Source: Bactericera cockerelli (taxonomy: Eukaryota; Arthropoda; Insecta; Hemiptera; Triozidae). From it: DNA of 64,000 nt. The notes beneath the pieces are model-generated. The model did no database searches. It saw only the letters and a program-made list of their open reading frames with translations, and was not told the DNA's origin. A program made the position numbers and the translations under genes. The stretch is from positions 12,468,009 to 12,532,008 of the forward strand of contig CM044955.1 in NCBI GenBank assembly GCA_024516035.1. Reading direction: 5' to 3'. Below, one piece after another: positions 42,690 to 52,411 of the stretch (position 1 is its first letter; every line of letters begins with the position of its first letter).

Positions 42690-42890
42690 ACTGAAGTTGT
42701 CTAAGCAACATCCAGCGTGTTGAGAATATGTATTCTTCATGGTTATCATGACAATTCACGTTTTGCTGACCAGGCTTGCTGAAGCTTATTTGCACAGCTA
42801 GGTAGTTTACGCAGCAAATGCTGCGTAAAACACCTGTCATGATATGACCATATAGTTGAAAGCAACATTATACCCGAAATTAAAAAAAAA
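42690..42890 (+). repeat. Degenerate 5S-type SINE
   Basis: TGAAGTTGTCTAAGCAACAT and CCAGCG recall the 5S-SINE head (CGAAGTTAAGCGACATCCAG). The tail TGATATGACCATATAGTTGA, AAGCAACATTATACCC and an A-run match the 13402 copy's 3' end. Confidence 0.55.
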
Positions 42891-43108
42891 GACTTGAATT
42901 TTGTAATATGTAATTATTGCAATCAGTATGTATGAAAGAAGAAGAGACATTCCAAACTTTGCTGCAAGGCATTGACAGGTTTATTTCAATGCTTTATCTA
43001 CACTTTTTGATAAAGAATTATTAATTTTTTAAAAGTAAATATGTACCTACACATAAGCGTCTAAGAGGTTTCATCTCATTTGTTGGAAATACCATTTTAT
43101 TTTTTCAG

Positions 43109-43264
43109 TCATTGGTACCCAGGTATGGATATTGATTCTCATGAGACCTTATTGGCTGCAGGCTGCACCAAAGGCTTTGTTAAATTCATGACTCCAGAAG
43201 GTGAACTTGTGGAAACATTTAAAGCCCATAAAGGAAAAATTTCAAATGTTGAATTCTGTCGCAA
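43109..43264 (+). CDS. Ddb2: DDB2-like protein, exon 4
   Basis: A 156-nt exon (acceptor TTTTTTCAG, donor CGCAA|GTAAGT). A Asp codon split with exon 3 precedes HWYPGMDIDSHETLLAAGCT, followed by KGFVKFMTPEGELVETFKAH and KGKISNVEFCRK. It aligns with human DDB2 [20 protein letters not shown]...ELWNLRMHKKKVTHVALNP. Confidence 0.92.
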
Positions 43265-44045
43265 GTAAGTATGAGAAAAGTTAATTATTTCTTAAAGAAT
43301 AAATAATTGCTAAGTGTTATTCATTTGACAGTCTGGCTGGGGACCAGCAGTCTGGCTAGGGTACTATAAACAGGGAGTAGACCAGCATTGGCTTGGTTGT
43401 GGGGGCCCTTGTCAATTATTAGCCTCCTTTTAAAGACAGTAGTAGAAGTGCTGAGTCATTCCTCCTCTGTCTGACTACCATCGCGCATCGTTCACAATGA
43501 CGCCAGTCTATGATGATGATTCATTTGACAGTGTGGCATGTCAGCATATTATGTACTATGCGAATATCTACGTGTAAGTTCCTTCAACCAAATATGTATC
43601 TTGTGTAGACTAGAACCATATTTTCATTGTAGTTTCAAGTGCATGTTTTAGTAATGTAATGAATGTAGAACCATGTGTGCATAATAGTCATGTATGGTAT
43701 TTAGGAATTTAGCTATATGTAAAAGCAAATTTAATGAAAAATTACTGAGAAAGTCTTTGAATATTAAACACATATGACCGTGTGTTTGGTTTTTCTTATG
43801 CTCTCGTAAACCATTCATCAGATTCTTATTAATAATTAATTCGCACACGCAGAGAAAAACACAGGAAAAAATTGGAAATACAGTGAAAAAAAATGTTTTA
43901 CTCAGTGTCTATCATTAAAAATTACTAAATTCTTGATTTTATATTTCTGACAGTACTTAGTAATATCAAAATGATTAATAATTAAAATTAATTCACAAGT
44001 ATCTAATTTTTATCAAGCTGTTTCTCTCTCTCTCTATGCTTACAG

Positions 44046-44177
44046 AAATCCAATGCTGCTTTCCACGACATCTCTGGACAAGAGTGTCAGAATATGGGAC
44101 AGGCGCTACATTAAATCAATTACAGATCATATAGCAGATCTCACTCATAATCATGCTATCAATTCAGCCTACTTTAA
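44046..44177 (+). CDS. Ddb2: DDB2-like protein, exon 5 with WDxR motif
   Basis: A 132-nt exon (acceptor GCTTACAG, donor TTTAA|GTAAGA) encoding NPMLLSTTSLDKSVRIWDRR and ADLTHNHAINSAYFK. SLDKSVRIWDRR carries the WDxR (DWD box) motif used by DDB1-CUL4 substrate receptors (human SVDQTVKIWDLR). HNHAINSAYF matches human HRHPVNAACF. The donor is intact but I find no later exon before Dcp1, so the last ~170 residues are unaccounted for. Confidence 0.93.
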
Positions 44178-44223
44178 GTAAGAATTTTCATAAATTACTT
44201 ATTCCATAAACATAATTGTAAAT

Positions 44224-44640
44224 ACTTGACATTAATTATGAGAGCCGACCCCGATCCCCAACAAACCATTGATAAAACCCCTAAATTCAAGAAAATTTCG
44301 TCAGAAATTAATGTAATTGGTGAAGGCGCCAGTGGCGGAATTTCCATCACTAGTTCGGCGGACTCTCCCGATTATTTCGAGGTATCTAAAAACTCCTGGG
44401 AATTATGTGGTGCTAGGCAGCTCGCACAAATTTACGGAACTAGCAAATCTGGATTTTCACCACCCATAGTGGTCCTAATCAGCTTTAACTGAGTTTTTGC
44501 TCTAGGTCACGAGTTTTAATGTTGATTTCCACTGGGCTAATATCCAAATTTTCAATTTTTCAAACCACATCAAATTTTCTTGAATTTAGGGGTTTTATCA
44601 ATGGTTTGTAGGGGATCGGCTCTCATAATTAATATCAAGT
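44224..44640. mobile_element. MITE with ~70-bp inverted ends, just after DDB2 exon 5
   Basis: ACTTGACATTAATTATGAGA at the left and its reverse complement at the right; homology continues ~70 bp inward (AACAAACCATTGATAAAACC). It starts 46 bp after the exon donor. An open frame inside (44226-44492) is a by-product of the element. Confidence 0.88.
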
Positions 44641-44898
44641 AAGTATAATGCATGAAAGCAGAAATTATCTGTGCTGACACTGCTAACCTACTTTATCCAT
44701 GTCTGTAGGATTTTAAAGTAGGACAAATGAGAAGTTATCTAGTACAACTTCTCACTTTTCTGTTTATACTCATTTCTGTTTATACTCAAATGAGCTTGAA
44801 ATACATGTAGCAAATAGCCAATAGCAATGGTTGTTACCACATCAAGTTATTCAGAATTACAGATCACGGATCCATGTGCTAGATTGTTTACATTACCG

Positions 44899-45113
44899 TG
44901 CACTGGTAGTCAAGTGGTTAACGCTCTAGTCTGGTAATATAGGTAGTGTAGTGATCCGTTTGGTTACCACCCAGTACATGATTTTTTCCTCATTAATTTG
45001 AGTTTGTGACCACATAATAATAAGACTCTGAGGGTTAGGTGGTAGAAAATGGTTAGAGAATTAACCTCGCCTGGTGGTTACCTTCCACTAAAGAGTGTTA
45101 TTATTATTTTTAC
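44899..45113 (+). repeat. tRNA-derived SINE (family S3)
   Basis: The head CACTGGTAGTCAAGTGGTTA, the body GACCACATAATAATAAGACT and the tail TAAAGAGTGTTATTATT. Confidence 0.85.
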
Positions 45114-45429
45114 ATTACAAATCTAGGGCCCTAAGCACATCGACTACCAATGCTTGGTTCTTGCTGTGGCGGCGTGAACTCCGCCTAATTGTACTGATGG
45201 TCTTTAACATTGTCAGTAGATAATAATTTCAATACATTTTGTCTCATTTAACATTTTAGAGAATTGTTATCAGGCGCGGCCGGTGGTAAGGAGCTGCAGA
45301 AATGCAGCAGCTCCAGACAAAAAAAAGAGGATTTTCTCAAGTACACAATGAAATGTATCACACATTTCTAGAATAATTAATGCACAATTATTCTGATTGG
45401 CATGGTAAACAAAGTCAAACTCTTTAGAT

Positions 45430-45771
45430 CATAATAATAATAATATCGCCTTATTTATACTGCCCGATTGAGACTATTTAAAATCCCATTATTCCAGCAG
45501 TAAACCCAAGACATATTATTTATTTGAAACATATTCACAACTTAAGTTGTAGCTTTATTTATTTTTTTACATGGGTAGGTACAAATTACAGATATGGATG
45601 TTTGAAAATAAAATATAATATTATTACAAATTTACAAGACATATTATTATTATGTGGTAAAAATCCCTAATGGGAGCATAACTCGTCATGTCCCGGCTGG
45701 GTTTCGAACCCACGACATCTGGATTCTCCGGATGCACAGAGTGCAGCCCTTACCGCTGAGCTACCGGGACA
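45430..45771 (-). mobile_element. SINE S2 interrupted by a 114-bp insertion
   Basis: A minus-strand S2 (head TGTCCCGGTAGCTCAGCGGT at the right end). It is split by 45521-45634, which is bounded by a perfect 14-bp duplication CAAGACATATTATT (45507-45520 and 45635-45648). The insert is AT-rich and looks like a retroposed 3' tail. Confidence 0.85.
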
Positions 45772-46033
45772 GATACTTAAAGAGTGACTCTGTAATCCTA
45801 TTTTAGTCCTGTTTATGTGGCAGCACCCCCAAACCATTTTCCCACCGGTCGCGCCTCATTCTCACCACAGTATTTATCCGTGTGATTTGATGCGTGGGAC
45901 CAATCATCGCACAGTGATTACTTTTGGCTTCTTCATCTGTTTCAAGCCTCTTAAAATACTTTTGAAATTGTCCAGCTAGCTAGGCATGTTAACGGTTTGT
46001 TCTTGTTTATAGCCTCGTACAACAGGAAGAACA

Positions 46034-46240
46034 GTCTGTGGTGCTCAGTGGTAAAGGCGACAATCTGTGAATCCAGAGTTTTCAGAGGTCGTGGGTTCGA
46101 AACCCAACCGGGACATAACAAGTTATCCTCCCATTTGGGATTTTTACCACATAATAATGTGTCTTGGGCTTACTGCTGGAATAAGGGGACTCTAGTAGTC
46201 TTAATCGGGTAGTATAAATAAGGCGATATTGTTATTATTC
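46034..46240 (+). repeat. SINE family S2, 5' part damaged
   Basis: Starts GTGCTCAGTGGTAAAGGCGA (the first ~12 bp of the head replaced), B-box region GGTTCGAAACCC, body as in S2, tail GCGATATTGTTATTATT. Confidence 0.8.
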
Positions 46241-46690
46241 TTTCCCGGGCACCACACGGGGTGTTTGGTTTTTACTATCGTTACTATTAGCGTTTCTACT
46301 AAGTGTTGAAATAGGCGACCTAACACACTGAAATTCTACCTTTATGTCTTGTCGAGGGGTTCTGGACAGGTCGCGTGGGCCCAAGACTTCCAACAACCAA
46401 CCACATTCCTTCATGTAGTGACTTGTATGCACATTGAACTCCTCAGCAATTGCTCCTTTTGAGATAATCCTTGAAATTTCCAATGTTGATTGTTGGTCTC
46501 TTAATAATAATATTTTTTCTTTCGTTTTTAGAGAGGTTATTAGCCCACAGCCATTGAGAAGGTTATTTAACTAAAGATAGTCTGTGTCTTTTATAAAATA
46601 CAAAGACTTGTAGTAAAACTACGAATTTTATAAAATTGTGAGAGGAAGAATTTTGGTTGTTGAGCGTCGAAGTGTTAGCCAGCTAAATAC
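46241..46690. other. Unassigned, one open frame on the minus strand
   Basis: A minus-strand frame at 46235-46483 encodes EEFNVHTSHYMKECGWLLEV among others. Its composition is protein-like but I recognise nothing and see no splice sites. It may be a retroelement scrap. Confidence 0.3.
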
Positions 46691-46703
46691 TCTACTGTTA
46701 CCT

Positions 46704-47386
46704 TTTTTTTTTTTTTTTAAGAGGAATGTTTTATTTATTTTTTATTAAATATAAAAAACTTGTCCCAGGGACCGTCCTTCTGGAAGGGAACCGAGGATGC
46801 AAGAAGCATTTCCTCTTTGAATGGCCAGACCAATTTTTTGGTAAAGAAAATGATTGGAACGCGGATCACCCGTAATTCCAATCAATTTCTTTCCCAAATG
46901 GTCTAACCATTTTTTAGATTCCACGCTCCAAGCACCCATGGTTTCCACAGCAACAGGTTGGAATATGTAGCCTCTCTCTTTGATTTCAATGTATTTTGTA
47001 TGTTTCAATCTTGAAGCTGTTTCAGCTGCTGCCCCTGCCTCTCTTGATGTTTTTGCTATATAAGTGGAGGCAAAGGTATCGACACATGTCGCATCCCAGA
47101 CTAAACTTGATCCACGGGACCAGGGAACTAATGTGACTCCATCTGGTCGTTTTCCGTCGTTTCTTGACAATCCAGATGGTTCCAGGGCTGACGGAATTTT
47201 AATTGATGACAATGTTCTTTGTATTATATCATTTAATTCACTGTGGCGGTAGAATCTGCCAGCACTTTTTCTACATGAGAGAGAGTGTAGGCCCAGCGTG
47301 GTTACTTTCTCACCGCAAACACAGGTATATTCTCGACAGAGGTTAGAACCTAGCCACAATCCAATGCTGATTCTTAAGATGTTAAG
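46704..47386 (-). mobile_element. 5'-truncated LINE with poly(A) and 12-bp target duplications
   Basis: Bounded by CTACTGTTACCT at 46692-46703 and 47387-47398, with a ~17-A tail (minus strand) next to the left copy. It carries only the C-terminal coding part of a non-LTR retrotransposon. This proves an independent insertion with defined ends. Confidence 0.88.
46745..47359 (-). pseudogene. LINE C-terminal domain: Cys-His knuckle and PD..D motif
   Basis: About 200 residues to a stop at 46745. It has a knuckle CVCGEKVTTLGLHSLSC (C-x-C-x(8)-H-x(3)-C), then GLSRNDGKRPDGVTLVPW, SLVWDATCVDTFASTYI, FQPVAVETMGAWS and TGDPRSNHFLYQKIGLAIQR. The CCHC-like knuckle followed by R/K-PD-x(12+)-D resembles the C-terminal knuckle plus restriction-like endonuclease of some LINE groups. 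I have not placed it in a named clade. The frame is intact here, but the element lacks everything upstream. Confidence 0.6.
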
Positions 47387-47639
47387 CTACTGTTACCTAC
47401 TTATTACTACTTGCTAATATAGTCCCAAGTAATTACCAATTTGATTGGAGACCAGACCATACATCCGACTTGACTTGCTGTAGCCAACCTTGCGCCGCCG
47501 CTGGTACTACTATTACTACTTTTTTTGAAATTAGTATGTTTATTTTTTTTGTCATGTCTTTAGTCAGGAAAAAATTGTATTAGTTAGTACAGGGTCCGCG
47601 AGTTTAAGTATAATATATAAATAAATACTACTAAAACAG

Positions 47640-48040
47640 ATCTATCGTTAACAAACAACCACTCAAACAGATCCCGTAATAACGCTGAAGTTAAGAAACG
47701 CCCACCAAGGTTAGGACGGCAATTCGAATACTCGTAATCACGACACAAGGACCATACTTCATAGGTGTGACCCTTAGTGTGAGATGACGACAGCCAAAAG
47801 AAACTAGCATAAGTTCAGTTGAACATATTATGAATAATGTAAACTGTTATTGCTATATATATTTGAACCATTTACTTGTCATGTATTAAGTAAAAAAAAT
47901 CGAACACGGCTATTCTGTTCCACGCAGACTGGGTGAGGTTAATGTGGGAATTGTGGGATCTAGAAAGTGAGTTTCATTCGAATGAAGGATAAGACATCCG
48001 CCTCGAATGACTTGCTGTTGTTGTTTAATGTCTGTCTAAC
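47640..48040 (+). repeat. Degenerate 5S-type SINE pieces
   Basis: AACGCTGAAGTTAAGAAACG and CCAAGGTTAGGACGGC (47690-47735) resemble a decayed 5S head. GCAGACTGGGTGAGGTTAAT at 47924 and GAATGAAGGATAAGACATCC at 47979 are body remnants. About 190 bp of other DNA lies between. Confidence 0.5.
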
Positions 48041-48890
48041 ATAATATAATATATTTTATCGGAGACGGGATTTTTTAACGCATATTAACCTCACCCAGCC
48101 TGAGTGGAGCCGGGAATAACCAGCACCACGAGGGTTCAATTTTGAGTGGACAACTATCTAGTCTTGACTTCACTGGAAGTTGCTTATTATTATTATTATT
48201 ATTACTACAGTAATCTGATGAGTGTAGTGCAGTTCAATAGCGTTATATTCAACGTGCCATCCACGCTGGCTGAATGAAGTTTTTAAATGACACGAAAAAG
48301 TGGATAGGTGACGCAAAAAATATTCACGTTTTTTGGACATAAATGATATTTTTTCTCGAATTTTGTCGCGACGACCTATCAACTCAAAGCGAGGAAGATT
48401 TACGTGAGGGTTTAAGTTTTCAATTGACATATTGATCGCCAATTTCTGACTTGAGCTACGCCGGGTAAGGACAGAAATAGATTGTCGACAAAAAAATATT
48501 CACGTTTTTAAAAAAACTAAATGACATTTTGTATGCGTGTATGTGTGTGTGGTTGTGTGGTTGCGGTTGTGTGTGTTTGGTGTGTGTGTGTGTGTGTGTG
48601 CAATGTGCATGGTGTGATGTGTGTTCGTTATGTGTGTTTGATGGGCTAGCAAAGCGGCGGGTGTGACCCGCTAGTGTACAATAATTGTACATAGGTGCCT
48701 ACAATTAGATCTACCCTGCTGGCTAAACATTCCAAACTTGCTTACGTATTTCAGTTAAATTACCAAATACTATTCCCGAATTCAAATTATTCAATATCGC
48801 GCCAGTGAAGAAAATGTGTTAGCTTTCACAAAACGCACACAACTTTTTTTTGTGTGTACCTACCATTTGAAATTTCCCGCTCTATTTCGT
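48041..48890. other. Non-coding; TG-rich microsatellite
   Basis: A (TG)n-rich tract covers about 48540-48632. AAAAAATATTCACGTTTTT occurs twice (48316 and 48490). A reversed SINE-body scrap (AACCTCACCCAGCCTGAGTG) is at 48086. No exon supported. Confidence 0.5.
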
Positions 48891-48896
48891 ATGGAC

Positions 48897-48913
48897 AAAA
48901 TGGCGTGACGTCA
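48897..48913 (+). promoter_or_regulatory. Likely Dcp1 promoter: YY1 and CRE motifs abutting
   Basis: AAAATGGCG (a YY1/Pho-type motif, 48897-48905) is followed directly by the palindromic ATF/CREB site TGACGTCA (48906-48913), 184 bp upstream of the Dcp1 ATG. No TATA box is seen. These motifs are common in housekeeping promoters. The role is inferred from position. Confidence 0.5.
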
Positions 48914-49096
48914 CAGTATCAGCTGTTTTGGATGCAAGATTTTTTTGTTGTAAACACAGGAAGCCTTGGTTTTGGTTATTGTGTAGTAATTATTTTAAAA
49001 CTATTTATCTTCATTTTAAATTTAATCTTATTTTAACAGTTTTATCTTTTTAATGAAAATTAAGCATATTTTCAAGCTACACAGTGTGTTATAGTC

Positions 49097-50293
49097 ATGG
49101 CCAAGCTAACTGACTCAGAGGTGAACGTGAGTGCTATACGCAGAGTAGATCCTCTGGTAAAGGACTTGGTGGACAGTGCTACTCATGTAGCTTTGTATTC
49201 TTTCAATGGTCATAAGAATGAATGGGACAAGACCAATATTGAAGGTGCCCTATTTGTTTACAGAAGGGCTGAAAACCCCCTGTACAGTATGTTCATACTG
49301 AACAGGAACAGTCCAGAAAATCTACTAGAACCTGTGGTCAAAGAGTTGGACCTACAACTACAAAACCCTTTTATCCTTTACAAAAATAAACAAGGTCTCA
49401 TCTATGGCATCTGGTTCTACAACAAAGAAGACTGTCATAGAATATCAGATTGCCTACAGAAGTTGGTAAAGGAGTTGACTCAAGTTCCTTCCTCAAGTAA
49501 ACCTAACTCCAAAAACAAGAAACCTGCAATGGATCAGATGGGGAATGGGTTGATTATGAATATGCTGTCCAAGGCACAGGAAGAGTACAATTCTCACAAG
49601 TCCCCAATGAGGAATGACAAGCCCAGGGAGCTTGAGTCTGCCCCCCAGAGTGTGATGGATTTTTTTGCCAAGGCTGGAGTGTCCCAAAGTGTTGGTGATG
49701 CCCACTTGCCTCAACCTCCAGGATACGCAAACCAGCCAGCAGCCATTCCTATTTTACAAAGACCTGTGTATGTTGTCCCCCCAGCTGCTCCTGTATCTGA
49801 AGTCTCTCATCCCATCATTCAGAGGATCATGTCAAACCCTGTCCACTCGGTGGAGCACATAGAGAAACAGCAAAGGAGTATCACTCCTCAATCTGCAGGA
49901 GCTCGGGCCAAGGACATGCCTGTGGATGTGGAGAATGGTATGTTGTTCATGAGGATCTCTGATTCTCCTATCCCTACTCAACAATTTTTCAACTCAAGTC
50001 TACCTCAGCAAGTTGACCCACTTCTTATAAATGGAATTGAGCACATAGAATCTAACAAGTCAGCCCTCATGCCTCCCACCATGTTTACATCTTCTTCCAA
50101 CGGTAAAGATGCTGGTGACAGACTAATGAATGGAATTTTAGCTACTGATCCTATTCCATCCAATCATATTGAACCTTTGACAAAAAATCAAATGATTCAA
50201 GCTGTATCTCATCTTATCAAACATGATCCAGACTTTGTCAACAAACTACATGAAGCATATCTCAACTCCTTCAAGGATGTTTTTTCAACATGA
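49097..50293 (+). CDS. Dcp1: mRNA-decapping enzyme activator Dcp1
   Basis: An intact 398-codon frame from ATG (AGTCATGG context) to TGA, without introns. Dcp1 activates Dcp2, which removes the 5' cap from mRNA in cytoplasmic P-bodies. Residues ~1-130 form the EVH1-like domain: NVSAIRRVDPLVKDLVDSAT, HVALYSFNGHKNEWDKTNIE, GALFVYRRAENPLYSMFILN and LIYGIWFYNKEDCHRISDCL. This is the DCP1 signature. The middle is disordered, with short motifs such as VMDFFAKAGVS (~195), the helix that in metazoan DCP1 binds Dcp2/EDC partners. Residues ~361-398 (LTKNQMIQAVSHLIKHDPDF) form the C-terminal trimerisation domain. AATAAA at 50531 is a plausible polyadenylation signal. Confidence 0.97.
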   Translation: MAKLTDSEVNVSAIRRVDPLVKDLVDSATHVALYSFNGHKNEWDKTNIEGALFVYRRAENPLYSMFILNRNSPENLLEPVVKELDLQLQNPFILYKNKQGLIYGIWFYNKEDCHRISDCLQKLVKELTQVPSSSKPNSKNKKPAMDQMGNGLIMNMLSKAQEEYNSHKSPMRNDKPRELESAPQSVMDFFAKAGVSQSVGDAHLPQPPGYANQPAAIPILQRPVYVVPPAAPVSEVSHPIIQRIMSNPVHSVEHIEKQQRSITPQSAGARAKDMPVDVENGMLFMRISDSPIPTQQFFNSSLPQQVDPLLINGIEHIESNKSALMPPTMFTSSSNGKDAGDRLMNGILATDPIPSNHIEPLTKNQMIQAVSHLIKHDPDFVNKLHEAYLNSFKDVFST

Positions 50294-51104
50294 AATATTT
50301 TGACACGATTTTTTTTGACACAGTGAATTACTTCCTTTCTGCTGGTCTTACAAGTTCTTTTAGTCTTTCATTTGTGTACTACATAAAATGAAATTAAACT
50401 GCATTATAATGTTTCTATGAGGAGACTAAACGCGCAATATCCTATCTCTACTTATCCCTATCAACTCATTTAACGTGCAGGAAATACAAACTAAAGAGAT
50501 CACTACTTATTCTCATACGTACCATTTTAGAATAAAATCAAATTTTTACCTTGTTTTAATTTTATTTTACTACGTCAAATTATTTAACATTTTGTTATAT
50601 CATTTTGTAGTATACTTTTCCATAGAAAAGTAGATTACCTACCATGCTTTTGCTGACATAAACATTCATTTAGTAATGATCTGATATTATTATTATCAAT
50701 TATCCTGGCACTATTCAAGGTTTGTAATGAAAACCAATTTTTATTAGAATTACAAGTACCAGTGAATATATTTTGTACAACTTTTCAAGTAATATTCTCG
50801 CTAAATGAGTCACTAAAAAATGTATAAGCTAATAATGTTAAATTCTTTTATACCTATCACTGATATTTTTTCATCATATACAATACAATCTGTGACATCC
50901 ACCATTAAGAACATGACAAAGTTGGTTATTTTTATTTCAACATTTAGTTATATTAATAGATTTTTTTACAAAGTGGGGCCAAAGTCTGGACACACCTTAA
51001 TATCTTTGAAAGGGCTTTCTCAGTAAGTTTCCAATTTTAAAAATGCCAAACAATAGAAAGCTGAAATTAGTACTAAATATTTTTTGAGGTTTATTCAAGA
51101 TAAA
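50294..51104. other. Dcp1 3' region and a TIR-bearing repeat hit by the provirus
   Basis: AATAAA at 50531-50536 should end the Dcp1 transcript. From ~50970, AAAGTGGGGCCAAAGTCTGG followed by ACACACCTTAATATC looks like a Tc1/mariner-type end. AATGCCAAACAATAGAAAGC (51040) has an inverted partner on the far side of the provirus (TTTTCTACTGTTTGGCATTT, 58126), so the provirus landed inside this repeat. Confidence 0.55.
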
Positions 51105-51108
51105 TATA

Positions 51109-51482
51109 AGATATAAGTGGGGATCTCCCACTTGTGTTTTTAAAAAAGTTTATTTTTCAAAACTGAAAATGACAAAGTCTCAAAAAATACTTAATATCGA
51201 AAAAATGAAACTTAATTATATTTTTAAATATGCAATTGACATATCAAAATGAATGAAAGAATATTATTAGAACATTTAAAAGAAAATAATATAATTATGA
51301 AATAATAAAATACTTAATTAATAAAATGTGAATTAAATAGATCGCAAATTTAAATTATCGATCAGCGACAATGCTCGATGCAAGTCCTGGATCAATCTGC
51401 CCGTCGGATCCTACCAATGGCTATTGTCAGAAAGACAATAGCTAATTTTTTAATACAGTCAGCATTTATGGTGGCTGTAACT
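51109..51482 (-). repeat. 3' LTR of provirus A
   Basis: Identical in nearly every base to 57626-58000 and 63500-63873. Its outer flank is host DNA ending in the TATA duplication. Confidence 0.92.
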
Positions 51483-51491
51483 CCTCCACCC

Positions 51492-52411
51492 TTAGAACTT
51501 TGCATCCCCTGGGAGAGAAGGATTGGGATTGATGCCCAGATTTGTTGAAGAGTTACATGCTAGCTTAATTTGTGGAAGAACATTTTCTGGTTCACATTTC
51601 TTAAATAGATGTAGTATCTGTAAATATAGATTAGATTTCCTAATTATCAGTATCAGTGATGAAATGGATACAGTGAGGGTAATACACATTAGTATTTTCC
51701 AAGGGTTCAATGCATTGTCTAAAGATTGAACATCTCTATTTGTTGGAGTCAGTTCGTTTAGCTTATTGTCATCTAAATTTAAATCATGAATCCTTATTTT
51801 AAAATCAGATTATTTTTCTGAACCAAATTTGACATAACATTTTCCAGGATTGTAGGTTTTCCTGAGGTCTTGGATGAAAAGTTTAAGATTTCATTCCTAA
51901 ATATAAGGTTTCCTTTGTTTGATTCAATTAGAAATATGCCTTCTAATTCTTTTATTTCATTTTCTAATTCTAGTTTAATGGTTTCACTGAAAGGAAAAAC
52001 AACAATAAACATATTTATTGGGGCAATATAATCAACATAGTTTTCTTGAATTTCTAGCGTTATGTGTGTACATGACTCAGGCTTTTCATTTTGAAGTATT
52101 TGCCTTTCACACTCTTTCAGATTATTATTGACATTTCTCTGAAAGCACTGATAAGGTTTTCCCAATTCACAGATATTGTTCAAAGGTTTAAGGGATTTTC
52201 TGATTTCAGGAAGTAATGAATTTTCGGTATAACTGTAGTAAATCCTAATTCACTTGAAGATGGGATGGACTTAAGATAAATTAGGTCATATTGTTGGTCA
52301 TAATTAATAGGAAAAGATAGGAAGTAAATAATTTTTGAGTTTTCAATTTTGCAGCTTACATCTAAGATCTTTTGGAGTTCTAAAATACTACTTATTTCTA
52401 AAGGTATAGTT
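51492..52411 (-). pseudogene. env: env remnant, C-terminal part only
   Basis: Only ~920 bp lie between pol and the 3' LTR, against roughly 1.4 kb for a full errantivirus env. Three pieces in different frames are seen. The first (52411-52200) has an SFPINYDQQYDL segment typical of the insect env/baculovirus F-like family. The second (51794-52183) is Cys-containing. The third (to 51492) has a hydrophobic membrane anchor (MCITLTVSISSLILII) and a short tail. The N-terminal half, with cleavage site and fusion peptide, is not present. The remnant cannot encode a working envelope. Assignment is by position and motif. Confidence 0.6.

Noticed and set aside
44226..44492. 88-codon frame next to DDB2
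   Set aside because: Lies wholly within a MITE with inverted ends.
45260..45340. Possible next DDB2 exon after acceptor ACATTTTAG at 45259 (ELLSGAAGGKELQKCS), phase-compatible
   Set aside because: The sequence from 45271 (CAGGCGCGGCCGGTGG) has a diverged inverted partner near 45845, as in hAT-type ends, and the encoded peptide lacks WD40 features and hits a stop quickly.
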